A DNA stretch of 55,530 nt from the NCBI GenBank assembly GCA_030037895.1, contig JASHPW010000009.1, positions 1 to 55,530 of the forward strand, in the 5' to 3' direction. The translations under genes were made by a program, and so were the position numbers. The notes under the pieces were generated by a model. It was not told the DNA's origin and made no database searches. It worked only from the letters and a program-made list of their open reading frames with translations. This DNA comes from Xanthobacteraceae bacterium. Lineage in GTDB: Bacteria > Pseudomonadota > Alphaproteobacteria > Rhizobiales > Xanthobacteraceae. This document shows positions 17,277-27,726 of the stretch, piece after piece (position 1 is the first letter of the stretch; each line of letters starts with the position of its first letter).

Positions 17277-17771
17277 TCAATGGGGCGTCGGAACCCCCTT
17301 AAGCCAGTAGACGCCTTTTCGGATCGACTCGACGGTCGATTTTGAATGAGCCAGATAGGCGCTCAACGTCGATTGCGGTCGTTGGCCACCCAATTTGACA
17401 CCGAGGCTTTCGCAGGCGTCAAATAGCTCGCTTAATTCAAGGGGATGACCGGCCGCCCTGATCGCGTTTTCTGACGCATTGATGGCCGCTTTGTAGGCAG
17501 GGCCGTTGATGTCAACGGTGACGGAAATTACGCGGGAAACTGGTTCGGTAGACGCTGCGCCGTTTGCCCCCGCTGGTTTCTCAACAAGCGTAAGGCCATA
17601 CTTGTCGGCTAACGCCGCCAGGTGCTCTAGTTCTCGCGCTTCGCCTTCAAGCGCGTCGGCATCGCGCTCCGCCTTCGCCAACGCAGCCTCAGCTTGACGC
17701 TTCGCGTCGGCACGGATTTTGGCCTTTTTCGCTTCAATGATCTGTCGAGGATCAACCATGCAGACCGACAT
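17277..17771 (-). CDS. Coiled-coil protein with C-terminal HARE-HTH-like winged helix
   Basis: A 164-aa passenger protein of the transposon. Residues about 10-60 are an Ala/Lys/Glu-rich coiled coil (AKKAKIRADAKRQAEAALAK). The C-terminal 70 residues (AIRAAGHPLELSELFDACES, then LSAYLAHSKSTVESI and KGVYWLKG) follow the pattern of the HARE-HTH winged helix found in restriction, chromatin and RNA polymerase-associated proteins. I infer DNA binding. No catalytic motif is seen. It starts at the ATG at 17771 or the one at 17759; neither has a clear ribosome binding site. Its neighbours are the KGG protein upstream and the tRNA downstream. Confidence 0.65.
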   Translation of the reverse strand: MSVCMVDPRQIIEAKKAKIRADAKRQAEAALAKAERDADALEGEARELEHLAALADKYGLTLVEKPAGANGAASTEPVSRVISVTVDINGPAYKAAINASENAIRAAGHPLELSELFDACESLGVKLGGQRPQSTLSAYLAHSKSTVESIRKGVYWLKGVPTPH

Positions 17772-17845
17772 ACCGCCGTCTCAGACGCCGGTCAAACGGA
17801 TTCAGACGATTATCTGGCAACCACGGGTAAACCGGGAACGGAAAG

Positions 17846-18067
17846 TCACTTACGCCAGCGGGTTTTTGCCGCTTTCTCCGCGATTTCGCGGCGTTTTTCG
17901 GCACTCAGGCTCTTAGCTCTTGCTTTGCCCCCCTTTCGGCCAAGCGCAGCCGCCGGCGTGTCTTCGGTTGGATTTTCCACAACCTCGCCGGTAGCGATTC
18001 GCGCCACCATGACAGCCGCGCCGATTACGTCGGCCGGTCTGCGCTCGCCTTTGGGACCTCTGGGCAT
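17846..18067 (-). CDS. Small basic KGG-motif protein
   Basis: A 73-aa passenger protein. The C-terminal half reads AALGRKGGKARAKSLSAEKR and ends EIAEKAAKTRWRK, a motif seen in small basic proteins of Rhizobiales often labelled histone-like or RNA-binding, related to the KGG repeat of stress-induced proteins. Nucleic acid binding is an inference. The two serines in KSLSAE are encoded by AGC and AGT, the codons matched by the transposon's tRNA. It is the first gene inside the right end and runs in the same direction as the other passenger genes. A longer antisense frame here is not credible. Confidence 0.7.
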   Translation of the reverse strand: MPRGPKGERRPADVIGAAVMVARIATGEVVENPTEDTPAAALGRKGGKARAKSLSAEKRREIAEKAAKTRWRK

Positions 18068-18117
18068 GCGGGAAGGATGGGGATCAGCACGCGCGCGTCA
18101 AGGCTCGCGATTGGCTC

Positions 18118-18142
18118 CGTAAGGTCAAACTGAGACACTACC
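18118..18142. repeat. Right terminal inverted repeat of the transposon
   Basis: Inverted copy of the left end with one mismatch in 25 bases. Confidence 0.9.
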
Positions 18143-18150
18143 CGCAAATG
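18143..18150. repeat. Right 8-bp target-site duplication
   Basis: CGCAAATG, identical to 15817-15824. Confidence 0.85.
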
Positions 18151-18177
18151 AGCGCCGGGAGCGCGCGCAGCGAAGCG

Positions 18178-18741
18178 CTACACCGTCGCGCCTTTCGCCT
18201 TCGGTCGGCGCAAATGCTCGTCGAGCCGCGGCATGATCTCGACGAAATTGCACGGCTCATAGCGATAATCGAGCTGGTGCACCAAGATCTCGTCCCAGGC
18301 GTCCTTGCAGGCGCCGGGCGAGCCGGGCAGGCAAAAGATGTAAGTCGAGCCGGCCACACCGGCGGTCGCGCGCGACTGAATTGCGGACGTGCCGACCTTG
18401 GGGAAGCTTATCACCAGGAACAGCGCCGAGAAGGCGTCCATCTTCTTCTCGAACAACGGCTCGACGGCCTCGGGGGTGACGTCGCGACCGGTGAAGCCGG
18501 TGCCGCCGGTGGTGATGATCACGTCGATCAAAGGATCGGCGATCCAAGCCTTGACGCGATTCCTGATCGCCGCGACGTCGTCCGGCACGATGCTGCGCTC
18601 GGCGACCAAATGGCCGGCGGCGACGATGCGCTGCACCAGGAGCGCGCCCGATTTGTCGTCCTTGATATTGCGCGTGTCGGAAACCGTCAGCACCGCGATC
18701 TTGAGCGGCACGAACTCCTTGGTCTCGTCGAGCCCGGGCAT
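18178..18741 (-). CDS. moaB: Molybdenum cofactor biosynthesis protein B
   Basis: A 187-aa MoaB/MogA-family protein, which adenylates molybdopterin before molybdate insertion. The family motifs are VLTVSDTRN near the N-terminus, DVIITTGGTGFTGRDVTPEA in the middle, and FCLPGSPGACKDAWDE toward the C-terminus. The length fits MoaB. No other molybdenum cofactor gene is nearby. The transposon lies 35 bases beyond its stop, so it does not damage the gene. Confidence 0.92.
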   Translation of the reverse strand: MPGLDETKEFVPLKIAVLTVSDTRNIKDDKSGALLVQRIVAAGHLVAERSIVPDDVAAIRNRVKAWIADPLIDVIITTGGTGFTGRDVTPEAVEPLFEKKMDAFSALFLVISFPKVGTSAIQSRATAGVAGSTYIFCLPGSPGACKDAWDEILVHQLDYRYEPCNFVEIMPRLDEHLRRPKAKGATV

Positions 18742-18780
18742 GGTACGCCGCCTTCACTGGGACGCTTTGCCGTCATTCCG

Positions 18781-18805
18781 CGGCGCGGCGCGGAGCGCCG
18801 CGCCG
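18781..18805. terminator. Strong GC hairpin upstream of moaB
   Basis: A perfect 11-bp stem, CGGCGCGGCGC and GCGCCGCGCCG, around GGA, beside CGTCATTCCG at 18772-18781. It lies between the metallopeptidase stop and the moaB start, both leftward. It may terminate the metallopeptidase transcript or be part of the dispersed CCGGAATGACG repeat. There is no T-run. Confidence 0.4.
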
Positions 18806-18890
18806 CGAACGGCGGTACATCATGAATGAGCTTAGGCTTTCAGGCGGTGCCCTGCCAAGCGCGTCTTGAAGCGTCTTGAAGCCCGCGGCC

Positions 18891-19802
18891 CTATAGCGCG
18901 CTCGCCGACATCGTATCGCAGGCCGAGACTTTGCCCTGATTGAAGCCGGTCGAGAACCAGCGCTTGCGTTGCTCGGAGGTGCCGTGGGTGAAGGCGTCGG
19001 GCACGACGTAGCCCTGCGTCTCCTTTTGCAGGCGATCGTCGCCGATGGCCGAGGCAGTCTGCAGCGCCTGATCGATGTCGCCGGGATCGAGGAAGTTGTG
19101 CTTTTGCTGGGCCCGGTTCGCCCACACGCCGGCCAAGCAGTCGGCTTGCAGCTCGATGCGTACCTGCAGGCGGTTCGCCTCGGCGCGGCTCGACGACGCC
19201 TGCTGCGCCTGCATCACGCGCGGCAGAATGCCAAGCTCATCCTGCACGTGATGGCCGACCTCATGGGCGATCACATAGGCTTCGGAAAACTTGCAGGCTT
19301 TGCTGTTCGCGCAGCCGCCGAACTTGTTCTGCAGATCGTCGAAGAACGAGGTATCGAGATAGATGCGCTGATCGCGCGGGCAATAGAACGGCCCCATGGC
19401 CGACTGCGCGAAGGCGCAGGGCGTCGGTTCTGAGCCCGAAAACAAGCGCAGCTTCGGCGGATGATAGGTGCGGCCGTTGGCTGCGAAGATTTCCTTCCAG
19501 CGGTCCTCGGTATCGCCCAGCACCATGGCGACGAACCGGCCGGTCGGGTCGGCGGGCGTGCCGGCGGCAATCGGCGGCGCCTGACCGGTTTGCTGCGAGG
19601 CCGTGCCGCCGGTGAGAATTTGCGCGCCGTTGAGGAGCACGCTCGGATCGATGCCGAAATACCAGCTGATCAGGCCGATGATGATGACCGTTCCGATGCC
19701 GAGGCCGCCAGCTCCGCCGGGCACGCCGATGCCGCCCCGCGATGCGCTCGCCTCGCGATCGTCCTCGACATTGTCGCTGGGGCGAAAATCATCCAAGCGC
19801 AT
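18891..19802 (-). CDS. Neutral zinc metallopeptidase (YpfJ family)
   Basis: A 303-aa membrane-anchored predicted zinc protease. A glycine-rich N-terminus is followed by one membrane segment (IGTVIIIGLISWYFGI, about residues 36-51). The catalytic motif is AYVIAHEVGHHVQ (HExxH, about 175-187), and the segment IELQADCLAGVWA supplies the downstream Glu expected in this family. The start at 19802 has AAGGGAGAA upstream. Substrates of the family are not well defined. It lies divergent from ccrM, sharing a 230-base promoter region. Confidence 0.9.
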   Translation of the reverse strand: MRLDDFRPSDNVEDDREASASRGGIGVPGGAGGLGIGTVIIIGLISWYFGIDPSVLLNGAQILTGGTASQQTGQAPPIAAGTPADPTGRFVAMVLGDTEDRWKEIFAANGRTYHPPKLRLFSGSEPTPCAFAQSAMGPFYCPRDQRIYLDTSFFDDLQNKFGGCANSKACKFSEAYVIAHEVGHHVQDELGILPRVMQAQQASSSRAEANRLQVRIELQADCLAGVWANRAQQKHNFLDPGDIDQALQTASAIGDDRLQKETQGYVVPDAFTHGTSEQRKRWFSTGFNQGKVSACDTMSASAL

Positions 19803-20014
19803 GTGTCGTTCTCCCTTCGCAAATCCTGTATGCGCGCCGGCAGGCTGTCGTCATTTCAGGTTGGCGATTTGTCGCCCCGTCACGCGCGATTAACCAAGTG
19901 TTTCCCGGCATTTATTGCCTAGCTCATGGGCGTCGCGATTAAGCCGATTTTTACCTTGCGCCGGCATCATCTGCTCCGTCGGTTGTAGGTCCCGCGTCGC
20001 CGACCGCGTCGCCT

Positions 20015-21534
<1,520 letters not shown>

Positions 21535-21535
21535 G

Positions 21536-22627
21536 TCACGATCCGTCGCAGACTGAGCGCTCCTCGATCGCGCGCGCCACGACCTTGCGCATGAGGCTGG
21601 GCAGCGCCTCGCCGGCAAGGTGTGCGCGCGCGACCCAGCGCGTGCCCGCCGGGGCGGGCGTGTCTTCCGGAACTTCCGCGACATAGACCGAAAGCTCGAG
21701 CGGGAAATGCGTGAACACGTGGCGCACCACGCCGGGACGGCGGCGCCACACGGCTTCCGATCGTCGCCGTCCTGAACCGAAGCGCGGCGCCGCGCCCGGC
21801 ACCGTTGCCTCATCGAAATCCGCCGTCCACTCCGTCGTTGGAACTTCGGTCATGCCGCCGAGCAGGCCGCGCGCCGGCCGCGTGCGCATCAACAAAAAAT
21901 CGTCGGCGCGGCGGACGACGAAAGCGGCGCCGCGGCGCAGTGCGCCTTCGCGCTTCGGCGTCCGGCGCGGAAACGCCTCCGCCTCGCCGCGCGCGTGGGC
22001 GGCGCAGCTTCCGTTCCACGGGCACAGCGCGCAGGCCGGTTTCTTCGGCGTGCAAATGGTGGCGCCGAGGTCCATCAGCGCCTGGGCAAAATCGCCGTGG
22101 CGGCGCGCCGGCGTGAGCGCGCGCGCCAGCCGGCGCAGCTCCGGCTTGGCGCTGGGCAGCGGCTCGGCAACGGCATAGAGCCGGGCGATGACGCGCTCGA
22201 TATTGCCGTCCACCGGCGTTGCCGGCAGATCGAAGGCGATGGCGGCGATCGCGGCCGCGGTATAGGGCCCGATGCCGGAAAGCGCGGCGAGCGCCGCTTC
22301 GCTCGCCGGGAATTCTCCGCCATGCCGCTCGACCACGGCGCGGGCGCAGGCGTGCAAGTTGCGGGCGCGGGCGTAATAGCCAAGCCCGGCCCAAGCTTTC
22401 AGCACCTCCTCGAGCGGCGCCGCCGCGAGCGCGCGCACATCCGGCCAATGCGCCAGAAACCGGGCGTAATAGGGCGCTGCCGCCTTGACCGTCGTCTGCT
22501 GCAGCATGATTTCGGAGAGCCAGACGCGGTACGGATCGGTCCGCTCGGGCGGCACGGCGCGCCACGGAAGCCGCCGGCGATGGCGGTCGTACCAGGCGAG
22601 CAAGGCGGTGGGTTGCGGGAATGACAT
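21536..22627 (-). CDS. mutY: A/G-specific adenine glycosylase
   Basis: A 363-aa base-excision repair enzyme that removes adenine opposite 8-oxoguanine. It starts with the helical domain WYDRHRRRLPWRAVPPERTD, contains IMLQQTTVKAAAPYY, the helix-hairpin-helix LSGIGPYTAAAIAAIAF, and the catalytic Asp in PVDGNIERVIAR. The 4Fe-4S ligands are C-x6-C-x2-C-x5-C in CTPKKPACALCPWNGSC. The C-terminal NUDIX-like domain that checks for 8-oxoG is present (LLGGMTEVPTTEW). I used the ATG at 22627; the frame extends upstream only as a shadow of dciA. Confidence 0.95.
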   Translation of the reverse strand: MSFPQPTALLAWYDRHRRRLPWRAVPPERTDPYRVWLSEIMLQQTTVKAAAPYYARFLAHWPDVRALAAAPLEEVLKAWAGLGYYARARNLHACARAVVERHGGEFPASEAALAALSGIGPYTAAAIAAIAFDLPATPVDGNIERVIARLYAVAEPLPSAKPELRRLARALTPARRHGDFAQALMDLGATICTPKKPACALCPWNGSCAAHARGEAEAFPRRTPKREGALRRGAAFVVRRADDFLLMRTRPARGLLGGMTEVPTTEWTADFDEATVPGAAPRFGSGRRRSEAVWRRRPGVVRHVFTHFPLELSVYVAEVPEDTPAPAGTRWVARAHLAGEALPSLMRKVVARAIEERSVCDGS

Positions 22628-22729
22628 CGCGGCGCGGCGCTCGGCGCGCTGTCGTCCCGCCGTATTCGCTGCTAGCGTCTTTGCCAGGCTCGTCCCTGCC
22701 GGACTCATGGCCAAGTTCCCGGCCGAGGG

Positions 22730-23272
22730 ATGACAGAGCGCCCCATCGTGAACAAGCCCTCCCGCTCCTATGCCAAGCCGCTCCGCGACCTCCTCGGCAA
22801 GGTTGTCGGCGAAACTTTCAGGCGGCAGGGTTTTGCGTCGGCCGAGCTGGTGACCCGCTGGAGCGAAATCGTGGGCGCGGAGATTTCCACGCACAGCGAG
22901 CCCATTAAAATCCAATGGCCGCGCCCGGCCGCTCCCTTCCCCGCCGCCCTTGCCGCGCCCGTTGGCGCGACGGCGGGGTCGGAGCGGGGGCAGCCGGCCG
23001 GCACGCTGGTGCTGCGCGTCGAGGGCCCGGCCGCGGTCGAGGTCCAACACCTCGCCAACGTGATCTGCGAGCGGGTCAATCGCTTCCTCGGCTGGCGCGC
23101 CGTCGAGCGGGTGGTGTTGCGGCAGGCGCCGCTTCGGCACGGCTTGCACACATCGACCGCGGCGGCCGACCCCGCCATGGCGGCGCGCATCGCCGCGAGC
23201 TTGCCGGAAATCGCGGACGAGGATCTGCGGCAAGCGCTGGCGCGGCTGGGCGCGGCAGTCAGGCGCGGCTGA
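22730..23272 (+). CDS. DUF721 / DciA-family protein
   Basis: A 180-aa protein of the DUF721 family, whose best-known member DciA helps load the replicative helicase DnaB. The N-terminal domain (VVGETFRRQGFASAELVTRW, then SEIVGAEISTHSEPIKIQWP) matches the family. The remainder (TLVLRVEGPAAVEVQHLANV, RVNRFLGW) gives the typical KH-like fold. Assignment as DciA is likely for this short Rhizobiales form but not certain. It diverges from mutY and precedes the DsbA-like gene, an order I recall from other Rhizobiales. Confidence 0.8.
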   Translation: MTERPIVNKPSRSYAKPLRDLLGKVVGETFRRQGFASAELVTRWSEIVGAEISTHSEPIKIQWPRPAAPFPAALAAPVGATAGSERGQPAGTLVLRVEGPAAVEVQHLANVICERVNRFLGWRAVERVVLRQAPLRHGLHTSTAAADPAMAARIAASLPEIADEDLRQALARLGAAVRRG

Positions 23273-23393
23273 CGCTCATTCGCGGACTGCGATCGACCGC
23301 CCCGAGCGTCGCGACGACGCGGGACCTTGGCGCAATGGCGTGCTAATGCCACATTTGTGCCGCAGGAAACTCTCGTCAAACCAGGAGCCGCCC

Positions 23394-24056
23394 TTGACAC
23401 TGACACGTCGTGAAATGCTTACGGCCACGGCTTTGTTTACCCTCGCCGGGACGGCCATAGCGGGCTGCGGACTTCTACCGCTCACGAGTCCGGCCTTGGC
23501 GGATGAACCCTCGCCGGCCGACCTGGCACAGGCCGGTCCCGACGGCGATGTCGTGCTCGGCTCCGACAAGGCGCCGGTGACGATCATCGAATATGCCTCG
23601 ATGACCTGCCCGCACTGCGCGCATTTCGCGACGACGACCTTTCCCGAGCTGAAGCAGCGCTACATCGACACCGGCAAGGTACGCTTCATCTTCCGCGAAT
23701 TCCCGCTCGATCCGCTCGCCGCCGCCGGCTTCATGCTGGCGCGCTGCGCCGGCAAGGACAAATACATGGCGGTTGTGGAGACCCTGTTCGCCAAGCAGCA
23801 GGAATGGATGGTGCAAAAGCCGATCGGACCGCTGCGGGAAATCGCCAAACAGTTCGGCTTTACCACGCAGTCGTTCGATCAATGCCTGGCGAATCAGAAA
23901 GTGCTCGACGGCATCCAGGACGTGCGCGACCGCGCCTCCAAGAAGCTCGGAGTCAATTCCACGCCGACCTTCTTCATCAATGGCAAGAAGCTCTCCGGCG
24001 ACCAGTCGATCGACGCGATGGCCAAAGTGATCGACCCCTATCTTAAGGAAGGATAA
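23394..24056 (+). CDS. DsbA-family thiol:disulfide protein, exported
   Basis: A 220-aa periplasmic thioredoxin-fold protein. The active site is CPHC in YASMTCPHCAHFATTTFPEL, and the cis-Pro region is VNSTPTFFINGKK. The N-terminus begins LTLTRREMLTATALFTLAGT, a twin-arginine-like signal, and a lipobox-like IAGC follows, so it could be anchored. I chose the TTG at 23394 since CAGGAG precedes it by six bases and it starts the signal properly; the GTG at 23340 and ATG at 23346 would add a non-signal stretch. It lies upstream of smc with a 220-base gap, in a conserved order. Confidence 0.85.
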   Translation: MTLTRREMLTATALFTLAGTAIAGCGLLPLTSPALADEPSPADLAQAGPDGDVVLGSDKAPVTIIEYASMTCPHCAHFATTTFPELKQRYIDTGKVRFIFREFPLDPLAAAGFMLARCAGKDKYMAVVETLFAKQQEWMVQKPIGPLREIAKQFGFTTQSFDQCLANQKVLDGIQDVRDRASKKLGVNSTPTFFINGKKLSGDQSIDAMAKVIDPYLKEG

Positions 24057-24276
24057 GGGTTTTCCGGTCTGGCGAGACACGCGGGGACGGCCGTTCAAAG
24101 CGCGCCGCCGCAAGCTGCGACGAGCGAAGGTCTGGAAAACGCCGCGGCCCTGTTGCGCTTGCAGGGGCGACGATTCATTCTCCGCGCCGATGCGGCAACC
24201 TTCCACGCTCCCACCGGCGTGAGCCTGTAACGATTCCCTTCGCCGCCGCCGCAAGGGAGATGGACGTAACACGCGC

Positions 24277-27200
24277 ATGAAGTTCACGCGGCTGCGCCTG
24301 ATCGGCTTCAAGTCCTTCGTCGAACCGACCGATTTCGAGATCGAACCGGGCCTGACCGGCGTCGTCGGCCCGAACGGTTGCGGCAAGTCCAATCTGGTCG
24401 AGGCCGTCCGCTGGGTCATGGGCGAAGCCTCCTACAAGGCGATGCGCGCGGCGGAGATGGACGACGTGATCTTCTCCGGCAATACCGACCGGCCGGCGCG
24501 CAATCACGCCGAAGTCGGGATCTTGATCGACAACAGCGACCGCAAGGCGCCGGCCGCATTCAACGACGGTGACACGATCGAAATCTCGCGCCGCATCGTG
24601 CGCGAGCAGGGCTCGATCTACCGCGTCAACGGCCGCGAGGTGCGCGCGCACGACGTGACCGTGTTGTTTGCCGACGCATCGACCGGAGCGCGGTCGCCGG
24701 CCCTCGTGCATCAGGGCCGCATCGGCGAGATCATCCAGGCGCGACCCGACCAGCGCCGGCGTCTCCTCGAAGAGGCAGCCGGCATTTCCGGGCTGCATGC
24801 TCGCCGCCACGAGGCGGAGCTGCGGCTCAAGGCCGCCGAGCACAATCTGGCGCGGGTCGAAGACGTCATCGGCCAACTCGCCGCTCAGCTCGCCGCGCTC
24901 AAGACCCAGGCCCGACAGGCGGTGCGCTATCGCAATATTTCCGCACAAGTGCGTCGAACCGAGGCGCTGCTGCTCCATTTGCGTTGGACGGCGGCGAAGG
25001 CCGACGTCGCCGATGCCGCGCGGGCCAAGGACGAGGCGGTCCGCGTCGTCGCCGCGCGCACCGGCGAGCAGGCGCAAGCGTCCACTCGCCAGGCGCACGT
25101 CGCGGCCGACCTGCCGGCCTTGCGCCAGGCCGAAGCCAAAGCCGCCGCGGCGCTGCAGCGGCTCATCCTGGCGCGCGACGCGCTCGAGCGCGAGGAGGCC
25201 CGCGCCAAGGAGCGCATTGGCGAACTTGACCGCCGCCTTGAGCAATTCGCCGCCGACCGCGAGCGCGAGCGCAAGCTCGAGGCCGATGCCGCGGCGGCAC
25301 TCGAACGGCTCAGCGGCGAAGAGAAAACGCTCAAAGCCGCAGCGCAGGCGAGCGCCGCGCGGCTTTCCGGCGTCAACGAGCGCGTCGCCAAAGCGGACGC
25401 GGCGCTTGCCGCGTCGGAAAAGTCTTTTGCCGAGCTTACCGGAGCGCTCGCCGATCTGACGGCCCGCCGCCATCAGCTTGAGGCTGCGGTCCGCGATCAC
25501 GGTGAGCGCGCCGCGCGACTCGAAGCCGAACGCGCCAATATCGAGACCGAGCTGGCCGGCGCCGGCGGCGGCGAGCCCGATCTGCCGGCGCTGGCCAAGG
25601 CGCTTGCCGCCGCGCAGGCCGCGCTCGAGGCGGCGGAAAGCGCGGCCCGTGCCGCGGAACTCGCGCATACGGGGGCAAGAGAAAAAGTCGAGGCCGCGCG
25701 CGGGCCGCTCGATGGCGCTGAGCGCCGCGTGCAGCGGCTGGAAACCGAGGCCAAGACCATCGGCAAGCTGCTGGCCGTCGAGAACAAAAATCTCTGGCCG
25801 CCGGTGATGGACGCGCTCACCGTCGCCAAGGGATACGAGAAAGCGCTGGGCGCCGCGCTCGGCGACGATCTCGACGCACCGATCGACGATTCCGCGCCGA
25901 TCCGCTGGGCCGGCGCGACGGTCGATCCAACCGATCCCGGCCTGCCGCAAGGCGCCACCGCGCTCTCGCGCCATGTGCAGGCCCCGCCGCAACTGGCGCG
26001 CCGTCTGGCCCAGATCGGCGTCGTCGCCCGCGCCGAGGGAGCGCGCCTTGCGGCGATGCTCAAGCCCGGCCAGCGGCTCGTTTCGCGCGAGGGTGATTTC
26101 TGGCGCTGGGACGGCTTTGCCGTCGCCGCCCATGCGCCGACCGGAACGGCGCGCCGGCTCGCCGAGCGCGGCCGACTCGCGGCGATCGAGAATGAACTTG
26201 CGACCGTCCGCGACGAAGTCGAGGCCAAGCGCCATGCGCTTGAAACCGCGGAGGCGGCGCTCGCCGCGGCGACGGAAGCGGAGAGAGAAGCCCGCGCGCG
26301 CTGGCGCGAGGCCCAACACCTGACCGATGCCGCACGCGAGCAGCATGCCGCCGCCGAGCGCGAGATCAGCCGCAACGCGGCGCGCATCTCGGCGCTGAAG
26401 GAAGCGGGACAGCGGATCAACGCCAGCCGCGACGAAGCGCAAGCGGCCCGCCGTGACGCCGAAGCGGCGCTTGCCGCGCTCCCTGCCGCCGTCGATCTGG
26501 AAACGAAACTCGCCAAAATCAACGACGCGATTGCAACGGACCGCGATGCGCTGGCCGAAGTCCGGGTCGAAGCGCAGGCGATTGCGCGCGAGGCCGAGCT
26601 TGCCGATCGCCGGTTGCAGGCGATCGCTGCCGAGCGGACGGCCTGGGATGAACGCAGGAACGACGCCGCGGTGCAGATCGCGACCGTCGGGCGGCGCGCC
26701 GAGGAGACCGGAAGCGAGCGGATCGAGCTTGAGAACGCGCCGCAAAAATTCGCCGACCAGCGCCAGGCCCTGATCGGCGAGATCGAGACGGCCACGGCCG
26801 AACGGCGCGCCGCCGCCGACCGGCTGGCAGCGGCCGAAACTCAACTTGCCGAGGCCGACAAGGCCGCGCGCGCCGCACTCGAAGCAGTCGGCGAAGCCCG
26901 CGCCGAGGCGGCGCGCGCCGAGGAACGCTGCGACGGCGCCGAGCGCCGCCGCGGCGACATCGAACAGGAAATCCGCGATCTGCTCGACGTCGAACCGACC
27001 GCCGCGGCGGAAATCGCCGAGATCAAGGCGGGCGCCGAGCTGCCGCAGATTGCCGAGGCCGAGGCGAGACTCGAGCGCATCCGGCACGAGCGCGAACGCC
27101 TGGGTTCGGTGAACCTGCTCGCCGAGCAGGAGCTGCGCGAGGTCGAGTCGCAGCACGACAAGCTCAACGCCGAGCGCGACGACCTCGTCGAGGCCATCAG

Positions 27201-27726
27201 GCGGCTGCGGCAGGGCATCCACAGCCTCAACCACGAGGCGCGCGAGCGCCTGCTCGCGTCGTTCGCGAGTGTCAACGAGAATTTCCAAAAACTCTTCGTC
27301 CGGCTGTTCGGCGGCGGCAGTGCCGAATTGCAACTGATCGAGAGCGAGGACCCGCTTGAAGCCGGCCTCGAAATCATCGCGAAGCCGCCGGGCAAGAAGC
27401 CGGTGACGCTGTCGTTGCTCTCCGGCGGCGAACAGGCGCTCACCGCCTTGGCGCTCATCTTCGCCGTGTTCCTCACCAATCCGGCGCCGATCTGTGTGCT
27501 CGACGAGGCCGAGGCGGCGCTCGACGATTACAATGTCGAGCACTTCTGCAACTTGCTCGACGAGATGACGCGCTCGACCGACACCCGCTTCGTCATCATC
27601 ACCCACAACCCGATCACCATGGCGCGCATGAACCGGCTCTACGGCGTCACCATGGCCGAGCGCGGCGTCTCCCAGCTGGTGTCAGTCGATCTCGAAGCCG
27701 CGGTGAAAATGCGCGAGGCGGGGTAA
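24277..27726 (+). CDS. smc: Chromosome segregation protein SMC
   Basis: A 1,149-aa condensin ATPase that organises and segregates chromosomes. The N-terminal ATPase half has Walker A GPNGCGKSN (residues 31-39) and the SMC-typical FKSFVEPTDF. Long Ala/Glu/Arg-rich coiled coils flank a divergent hinge at about 500-620, as in other alphaproteobacterial SMCs. The C-terminal half has the ABC signature LLSGGEQALTALALIF and Walker B PICVLDEAEAALDD. The start MKFTRLRLIGFK is canonical although the nearest purine run, GGGAG, is 18 bases away. A 1,143-codon open frame on the opposite strand is a composition artefact. Confidence 0.97.
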   Translation: MKFTRLRLIGFKSFVEPTDFEIEPGLTGVVGPNGCGKSNLVEAVRWVMGEASYKAMRAAEMDDVIFSGNTDRPARNHAEVGILIDNSDRKAPAAFNDGDTIEISRRIVREQGSIYRVNGREVRAHDVTVLFADASTGARSPALVHQGRIGEIIQARPDQRRRLLEEAAGISGLHARRHEAELRLKAAEHNLARVEDVIGQLAAQLAALKTQARQAVRYRNISAQVRRTEALLLHLRWTAAKADVADAARAKDEAVRVVAARTGEQAQASTRQAHVAADLPALRQAEAKAAAALQRLILARDALEREEARAKERIGELDRRLEQFAADRERERKLEADAAAALERLSGEEKTLKAAAQASAARLSGVNERVAKADAALAASEKSFAELTGALADLTARRHQLEAAVRDHGERAARLEAERANIETELAGAGGGEPDLPALAKALAAAQAALEAAESAARAAELAHTGAREKVEAARGPLDGAERRVQRLETEAKTIGKLLAVENKNLWPPVMDALTVAKGYEKALGAALGDDLDAPIDDSAPIRWAGATVDPTDPGLPQGATALSRHVQAPPQLARRLAQIGVVARAEGARLAAMLKPGQRLVSREGDFWRWDGFAVAAHAPTGTARRLAERGRLAAIENELATVRDEVEAKRHALETAEAALAAATEAEREARARWREAQHLTDAAREQHAAAEREISRNAARISALKEAGQRINASRDEAQAARRDAEAALAALPAAVDLETKLAKINDAIATDRDALAEVRVEAQAIAREAELADRRLQAIAAERTAWDERRNDAAVQIATVGRRAEETGSERIELENAPQKFADQRQALIGEIETATAERRAAADRLAAAETQLAEADKAARAALEAVGEARAEAARAEERCDGAERRRGDIEQEIRDLLDVEPTAAAEIAEIKAGAELPQIAEAEARLERIRHERERLGSVNLLAEQELREVESQHDKLNAERDDLVEAIRRLRQGIHSLNHEARERLLASFASVNENFQKLFVRLFGGGSAELQLIESEDPLEAGLEIIAKPPGKKPVTLSLLSGGEQALTALALIFAVFLTNPAPICVLDEAEAALDDYNVEHFCNLLDEMTRSTDTRFVIITHNPITMARMNRLYGVTMAERGVSQLVSVDLEAAVKMREAG

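Larger units (their letters stand above)
15825..18142. mobile_element. IS1-family transposon with passenger genes and a tRNA
   Basis: A complete 2,318-bp element bounded by 25-bp terminal inverted repeats that differ at one position (GGTAATGTCTCAG on the left, GGTAGTGTCTCAG on the right, read inward) and an exact 8-bp target duplication. The ends start GGTRRTG, as in IS1. Besides the transposase it carries, all on the minus strand, a KGG-motif protein, a HARE-HTH-like protein and a tRNA. The element is visibly less GC-rich than its surroundings, and the intact ends suggest recent insertion. Joining the flanks across one copy of the duplication restores an intergenic region between moaB and the radical SAM gene. 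Confidence 0.88.

Noticed and set aside
24175-27606. A 1,143-codon open frame opposite smc
   Set aside because: Antisense shadow of the smc coiled coils; low complexity and no known motif.
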